Of a DNA stretch of 64,000 bases, positions 59,728-64,000 are shown one piece after another. Position numbers and translations under genes: made by a program. How positions within the stretch are numbered: position 1 is the stretch's first letter; the number at the start of each line of letters is the position of its first letter. Location: contig JAIQEY010000001.1 of assembly GCA_020073565.1 (NCBI GenBank), positions 1-64,000 on the forward strand. The letters are read 5' to 3'. Source of the stretch: Terriglobia bacterium. Lineage in GTDB: Bacteria > Acidobacteriota > Terriglobia > Terriglobales > Acidobacteriaceae. Below the pieces are notes generated by a model that was not told the origin of the DNA, did no database searches, and saw nothing but the letters and a program-made list of their open reading frames with translations.

Positions 59728-61878
59728 TCACTTCCAAACGCAATACACGGTAAAACCTAACAGCCCGGCGACCATCACCAGCGCGTACCACTGCACCAGG
59801 CCCCATTCGAGCAGGCGCGCGGGATACGAAATCATGCGCGCCAGAATTGCGGGGCCGTTGACTCCCACGCCGTCGATGATCCATTTATCCCACCACGTCG
59901 AGAGGGTAGCCACGGCGCGCGTGGTCCAGCCCGCGCCGTTCACCGTTCCGTCGATCACCTTCTCGTCGAACCAAGTCGATGCTTCGCCCGCGCCCATCAC
60001 GCCCAGGCGGATGTCGCCGACCTTGCGGCGGCCGGTGAAGACGTAGTCGTAACCTTCGTCGACGAACCACTTGTTGTAGAGCACGTTGTAAAGCGGCGGA
60101 GCCTCGACAGCGATGGGCTCGCGGTAATCTTTGCCGGCGTGCGCGTAGGAGTGATATGCCCACATAATGCCAGCGAACGCAACCGCAATTGACAGCGCCA
60201 TCAGCCCGTATTCCATCGGATCGGTGTGCTCTTGTTCCTTCTTGCCGGCTTCCAGCTGCGCTGGCTTTTCCATCTGCATCACGGAAGCCTCTTTCGCGAA
60301 CACCGGCTCCAGAAACTTGTCGAAACGGTTGGATCCACCAAGGCTGTGCGGCACTCCCAGCCATCCCGCAAACACCGAGCCCAGCGCGAGGATCACCAGC
60401 GGAACGGTCATCGACTTCGGCGACTCGTGCACATGGTGCTCAACTTCATGGCTCATGCGCGGCTGCCCATAAAATGTCAGGAAGATCAGACGTCCCATGT
60501 AGAAAGCAGTCATCAGCGCGGTGGCGAAACCGACGAACCACAGAATGCGGTAGGCGCCTCCCTCTGAAGCCCATGCTTGCCACAGGATTTCGTCTTTGGA
60601 AAAGAATCCGGCGAAACCGGGGATACCCGCAATCGCCAGCATGCCGATGAACATCGTCCAGAACGTCGTCGGAATGCGCCCGCGCAGGTTGCCCATGTTG
60701 CGCATATCCTGTTCGCCGCTCATGGCGTGAATCACCGAGCCCGATCCCAGGAAGAGCAGCGCCTTGAAAAACGCATGCGTAAACACGTGAAACACACCCG
60801 CTGCAAACGCTCCCACTCCGAGTGCGAGAAACATGTATCCCAGTTGCGAGACCGTGGAATAGGCCAGTACGCGCTTGATGTCATTCTGGACGAGGCCGAT
60901 CGAGGCGGCAAAGACCGCGGTCAGGGCGCCGATGATCGCAACCGTCTTCATCGCCGTGGGCGCGAGCACGAAGATAGCGTTCGAACGCGCCACCATGTAA
61001 ACGCCCGCCGTTACCATGGTGGCCGCATGGATCAGCGCGGATACTGGGGTGGGACCTTCCATCGCATCGGGCAGCCAGACATAAAGCGGAATCTGCGCGG
61101 ACTTCCCGCAGGCGCCAACAAACAGCAGCAGCGCGGCGGCGGTCAGGATCGGATCGCCAACCGCGAAGTGCCCGCTGCGGGCCGCGGCGTTGACATCAAT
61201 GAAGCGGAGTGATCCCAGGTACCAGACCAGCGTGAACATCCCGAGCAGGAACCCGGCGTCGCCGATGCGGTTCACGATGAACGCCTTATTCGCGGCGTCG
61301 CTCGCCGACTTGCGATGGAAATAGAACCCGATCAGCAGATACGAGCACAGGCCCACGCCCTCCCATCCGACGAACATGAGCACGTAGTTGTTCGCCAGCA
61401 CCAGCGTAAGCATCGAGAACATGAACAGGTTCAGGTATCCGAAGAAGCGGTAGTAGCCGCCCTCGTGCGCCATGTACCCGACCGAGTAGATGTGGATGAG
61501 CATGCCCACGCCGGTAACGAAGAGCAGCCAGATCGCGGACAGCGGGTCGAGCAGGAAACCGAAGTCGGCGTTGAACGTGGCGGGCGTGCCGTCTTTCTTA
61601 AGAAAACTGAGGTGAGCGTCACCCGAGCCCAGCCAGGTATAGACGACCTTCTCAAAGGGCTGACCAGTGCCGTGCGCAAAATGCGTGTACTCGACCACCG
61701 CGAAGCAAGCAAACACAAACGCAACCACCACCGCGCCCACGCAGACCGCGCTCACTGCTGACTTCTGGAGCTTTCGGCCAAAGAAAAACATGCCCGCGGC
61801 GCCCGCGGCGGGGAACAGCGGGATCAGCCAAATACGAGACAAGAAGAACAAGTCACTGGCTGTGCCGGCAGAATGCAT
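59728..61878 (-). CDS. nuoL: NADH-quinone oxidoreductase subunit L
   Basis: A 716-residue proton-pumping subunit of complex I, including the long C-terminal horizontal helix. Motifs: LMFVGWEGVGLCSYLLIGFY, QIPLYVWLPDAMEGPTPVSAL and LIHAATMVTAGVYMVARS. ATG 61878 directly follows the conserved TTCGCT box described at 61882-61905. Length is somewhat greater than E. coli NuoL (613), mostly in the loop after helix 14. Confidence 0.95.
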   Translation of the reverse strand: MHSAGTASDLFFLSRIWLIPLFPAAGAAGMFFFGRKLQKSAVSAVCVGAVVVAFVFACFAVVEYTHFAHGTGQPFEKVVYTWLGSGDAHLSFLKKDGTPATFNADFGFLLDPLSAIWLLFVTGVGMLIHIYSVGYMAHEGGYYRFFGYLNLFMFSMLTLVLANNYVLMFVGWEGVGLCSYLLIGFYFHRKSASDAANKAFIVNRIGDAGFLLGMFTLVWYLGSLRFIDVNAAARSGHFAVGDPILTAAALLLFVGACGKSAQIPLYVWLPDAMEGPTPVSALIHAATMVTAGVYMVARSNAIFVLAPTAMKTVAIIGALTAVFAASIGLVQNDIKRVLAYSTVSQLGYMFLALGVGAFAAGVFHVFTHAFFKALLFLGSGSVIHAMSGEQDMRNMGNLRGRIPTTFWTMFIGMLAIAGIPGFAGFFSKDEILWQAWASEGGAYRILWFVGFATALMTAFYMGRLIFLTFYGQPRMSHEVEHHVHESPKSMTVPLVILALGSVFAGWLGVPHSLGGSNRFDKFLEPVFAKEASVMQMEKPAQLEAGKKEQEHTDPMEYGLMALSIAVAFAGIMWAYHSYAHAGKDYREPIAVEAPPLYNVLYNKWFVDEGYDYVFTGRRKVGDIRLGVMGAGEASTWFDEKVIDGTVNGAGWTTRAVATLSTWWDKWIIDGVGVNGPAILARMISYPARLLEWGLVQWYALVMVAGLLGFTVYCVWK

Positions 61879-61881
61879 AGG

Positions 61882-61905
61882 TCCTTCGCTTCGCTCAGGA
61901 TGACA
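61882..61905. repeat. Palindromic box (TCCTTCGCTTCGCTCAGGATGACA type)
   Basis: TCCT/AGGA with loop TCGCTTCGCTC, plus TGACA, second copy of the box at 56313. It ends 3 bases before the nuoL start, so AGGA of the box doubles as a candidate SD. Confidence 0.68.
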
Positions 61906-61916
61906 AAAAGTTAAAG

Positions 61917-61955
61917 CTAGTAGCCAGTAGCTCGCGGCTCGTAGCTCGCAACTTC
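61917..61955. repeat. Word-like repeat (TAGTAGCCAGTAGCTCGCGG vocabulary)
   Basis: AGTAGCCAGTAGCTCGCGGC and TCGTAGCTCGC combine the vocabularies of 5160 and 14021 in a single gap between nuoK and nuoL. Confidence 0.6.
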
Positions 61956-61956
61956 C

Positions 61957-62265
61957 TTACCACTTCAACAAATCAATCTCATCCACATTGATCGTCTCCT
62001 TGTTCCGGAAGAAGGCGATCAGAATACCTAGCCCGACTGCGGCTTCCGCCGCCGCATCGACCACAATAAAGATCGAGAACACTTGCCCATGCAAGTTTCC
62101 CCACATGCGCGAGAACGCCACCAGGTTCAGGTTCACCGCATTCAGAATCAGCTCAATCGACATGAGCACGATCACCACGTTGCGGCGCGTGAGCACACCG
62201 ATCACGCCCAGCACAAACAGTGCCGCCGCAACAACGAGATAGTGCAATGTCGAGATGGGAGCCAT
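61957..62265 (-). CDS. nuoK: NADH-quinone oxidoreductase subunit K
   Basis: A 102-residue, three-helix membrane subunit. The conserved Glu residues in [14 protein letters not shown] and [13 protein letters not shown] are seen. ATG 62265 has AAGGA six bases upstream. Positioned between nuoJ and nuoL as usual. Confidence 0.95.
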   Translation of the reverse strand: MAPISTLHYLVVAAALFVLGVIGVLTRRNVVIVLMSIELILNAVNLNLVAFSRMWGNLHGQVFSIFIVVDAAAEAAVGLGILIAFFRNKETINVDEIDLLKW

Positions 62266-62276
62266 TGTTCGTCCTT

Positions 62277-62351
62277 GGTTTCCGGTTGCTAGTTTCCGGT
62301 TTCTCGTAAAACCCAGGACGACTAGAAACCAGGAACCAGAAACAAGAAACC
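62277..62351. repeat. Word-like inverted repeat (GGTTTCCGGTTGCTAG vocabulary)
   Basis: Left arm 62277-62303 (GGTTTCCGGTTGCTAGTTTC and on) and right arm 62324-62351 (AGAAACCAGGAACCAGAAAC and on) are complementary over most of their length. Between nuoJ and nuoK. Confidence 0.72.
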
Positions 62352-62356
62352 GTCTT

Positions 62357-62908
62357 TCAAATTCTCTTCTTCGCCATAATCACCGCCCCCAGGATCGCGA
62401 CCAGCAACAGCAACGACGCGATCTCGAAGGCGAGCATGTAATTGCCGTACAGCATCGCACCAATCTGTTGCGTGTTCGACGAGTCGGGCAGCGATATCGT
62501 GGGATCCGGCCACAGGGGCTTGCCCGTCCTGGGATCGTCAAGCAGCGTCTTCCCCTTCACGTATACCGAAACGAACAACCCCAGCAGCGCGACCGCAGCC
62601 ACCACTCCGACGGGCCAAATGCGATTGAACTGGCGCTCTTTCACCGTGCGTTCAATGTTCACCAGCATAATCACAAAGAGAAACAACACCATGATCCCGC
62701 CGGCGTACACGATGATCTGCACGCCAGCGACAAACGGCGCGTACAGCATCAGGTAAAGTCCCGACACAGCCAGCAGCGTCACAATCAGCGCGAGTGCCGA
62801 ATGCACCGCGTTGCGGCGCGTGATCACGAGCACGCCGCCAATGACGGCCAGGCCCGAGAGCAGATAAAAGAAGAACGGAGTCGCGACCGGAGCCATGCCT
62901 GGGGTCAT
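62357..62908 (-). CDS. nuoJ: NADH-quinone oxidoreductase subunit J
   Basis: A 183-residue membrane subunit with five helices. ATG 62908 overlaps the nuoH stop by 4 bases (ATGA). Motif [20 protein letters not shown], typical of NuoJ. The longer frame upstream lies inside nuoH. Confidence 0.94.
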   Translation of the reverse strand: MTPGMAPVATPFFFYLLSGLAVIGGVLVITRRNAVHSALALIVTLLAVSGLYLMLYAPFVAGVQIIVYAGGIMVLFLFVIMLVNIERTVKERQFNRIWPVGVVAAVALLGLFVSVYVKGKTLLDDPRTGKPLWPDPTISLPDSSNTQQIGAMLYGNYMLAFEIASLLLLVAILGAVIMAKKRI

Positions 62909-64000
62909 TTGACGATCACCCCCACGATCGCAGTCACGATCAGCACTCCCAGCGAGATCGGCAGCATGACTTTCCATCCTACTTTCATCAGCTGGTCGAA
63001 ACGGTAGCGCGGCCACGTGGCGCGATACCAGATGAACAGGTACATAAAGACGGCTACCTTAAGCACGAACCAGTACACGTAGTCGATACCTTCGCGGAAG
63101 CGGGCGGCGAAGCTCGTGTCGGCGTGGCGTCCGGCAATCGCGATGATGAGCAGAAGGAGCGCAAGCAGCCCCAGCAAGGCCGCGAATACGGCGAGTCCGG
63201 CGCGCTGAATCTTGAAGAACGAATCTCTGGACATGCGCGCCACGCCTAAAAACGCAATGGCCGCCAGGCCTCCGAATGTGAGTGCCGGGAACAGCGAGAA
63301 GATGAATTCCCATGCCGGCCCGTTCAGCAAATTCGGAAATGGGTGCAGCCATCCGCCCAGCCAGAGCGTCACGGCGATCGACGAGACGGCAATCATCGCC
63401 GCGTATTCGGCCAGCATGAACAGGGACCAGCGCAGGCCGCTGTACTCGGTGTGAAATCCGGCGGTCAGTTCCGACTCGGCTTCTGCCAGGTCGAAGGGCG
63501 CTCGGTTTGTTTCCGCCACCATCGCGATGGCAAAAATTACGAATGCGATCAGGCCGAGTGGGAAGAACTTGAAGATGAACCAGACACCCTGCTGTTGCTG
63601 GGCTCGCACGATGCCGATCATGCTCAGCGTACCGGTGCCGCTTTCGTTCAGGCTCGTCATCAGGATTGCCGAGACCACCGCCAGGCCCATCGCGACTTCG
63701 TAAGAGACCATCTGAGCGCTCGAACGCAGCGCGCCGATCAGCGGATAGTGCGAGTTCGAGGCCCATCCTGCGGTCACGATGCCGAGCACGCCGAGCGATG
63801 AAACGCCCAGCATGAACAGGATGCCGATGTTCATGTCGCTCACGGCTTGCGAAGGGCCGAAGGGCACGACGGTGTAGACGGTGAAGGCGGCGAGCAGGCC
63901 GATGAGCGGCGCGATCCAGAAGACGACCTGGTCTGCTTCGGCAGGAATGATGTCTTCTTTGAGCAGCAGCTTCAGTGCGTCGGCGATAGGCTGCAGCAAT
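62905..64000 (-). CDS. nuoH: NADH-quinone oxidoreductase subunit H (5' partial)
   Basis: The C-terminal 365 residues of the quinone-site membrane subunit; the N-terminus is off the right edge. Motifs: LLQPIADALKLLLKEDI, the Glu in AETNRAPFDLAEAESELT and EYSGLRWSLFMLAEY. Directly followed by nuoJ with overlap, so nuoI is not in its usual place. Confidence 0.94.
   Translation of the reverse strand, partial: LLQPIADALKLLLKEDIIPAEADQVVFWIAPLIGLLAAFTVYTVVPFGPSQAVSDMNIGILFMLGVSSLGVLGIVTAGWASNSHYPLIGALRSSAQMVSYEVAMGLAVVSAILMTSLNESGTGTLSMIGIVRAQQQQGVWFIFKFFPLGLIAFVIFAIAMVAETNRAPFDLAEAESELTAGFHTEYSGLRWSLFMLAEYAAMIAVSSIAVTLWLGGWLHPFPNLLNGPAWEFIFSLFPALTFGGLAAIAFLGVARMSRDSFFKIQRAGLAVFAALLGLLALLLLIIAIAGRHADTSFAARFREGIDYVYWFVLKVAVFMYLFIWYRATWPRYRFDQLMKVGWKVMLPISLGVLIVTAIVGVIVK

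Overview
The window looks like a chromosome segment of an Acidobacteriota member (Terriglobia / Koribacter or Sulfotelmatobacter-like). The reasons are two very large Oar-type TonB-dependent receptors with an N-terminal carboxypeptidase-regulatory-like domain, a VWFA-related secreted protein of the acidobacterial type, Gram-negative lipid A and lipoprotein genes (lpxD, an LpxL-like acyltransferase, lnt), a split nuo/atp arrangement and GC-rich coding DNA with dense small palindromic repeats. This taxonomic call is inference. No rRNA, transposase, integrase, phage or CRISPR locus is visible.

Layout. 1-10.7 kb: mixed housekeeping and signalling genes: a GAF-PP2C phosphatase, CoA-binding protein, HEAT-like protein, HD hydrolase, prfB with its programmed +1 frameshift, lnt, an amino acid permease fused to a Usp-like domain, and a LuxR-type regulator whose receiver lacks the phospho-acceptor Asp. 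11-19 kb: SYLF protein, LpxL-like acyltransferase, lpxD, MobB-like P-loop protein, M64 and S58 peptidases, MIP18-type Fe-S factor. 19-38.8 kb: a divergent amine-catabolism locus. Leftward from about 32.2 kb run a TonB receptor, HemL-like aminotransferase, APC permease, aminoaldehyde-type ALDH, GabT-like aminotransferase, MmsA and another class III aminotransferase. Rightward run a MerR-XRE-cupin regulator, an exported amidohydrolase and a complete PotDABC-type transporter. Together they suggest polyamine or aminoaldehyde uptake, conversion to GABA or beta-alanine, transamination, and entry to central metabolism through MmsA. A palindrome overlapping the -10 box between the two arms is the likely operator.

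38.8-45 kb: typA, a zinc-ribbon protein, tRNA-Arg(CCG), and an AT-richer cargo gene bounded by a 10-bp repeat of the tRNA 3' end (a mini-island), then a sedolisin. 45-54 kb: a second TonB receptor, VWFA protein, fused MoaD-MoaE, and a 930-residue HEAT/PilZ protein. 54-64 kb: atpE, atpB, two AtpI/AtpZ-type genes, then nuoN, M, L, K, J and the edge-truncated nuoH, all on the minus strand, with nuoI missing between nuoH and nuoJ.

The most unusual feature is genome-wide in style. Nearly every intergenic gap holds either a GC-rich REP-like palindrome or a word-like element: a short, degenerate tandem repeat followed by its own inverted copy, with perfect arms of up to 17 bp. The elements share architecture but use different base vocabularies, and they often start at or inside a stop codon.
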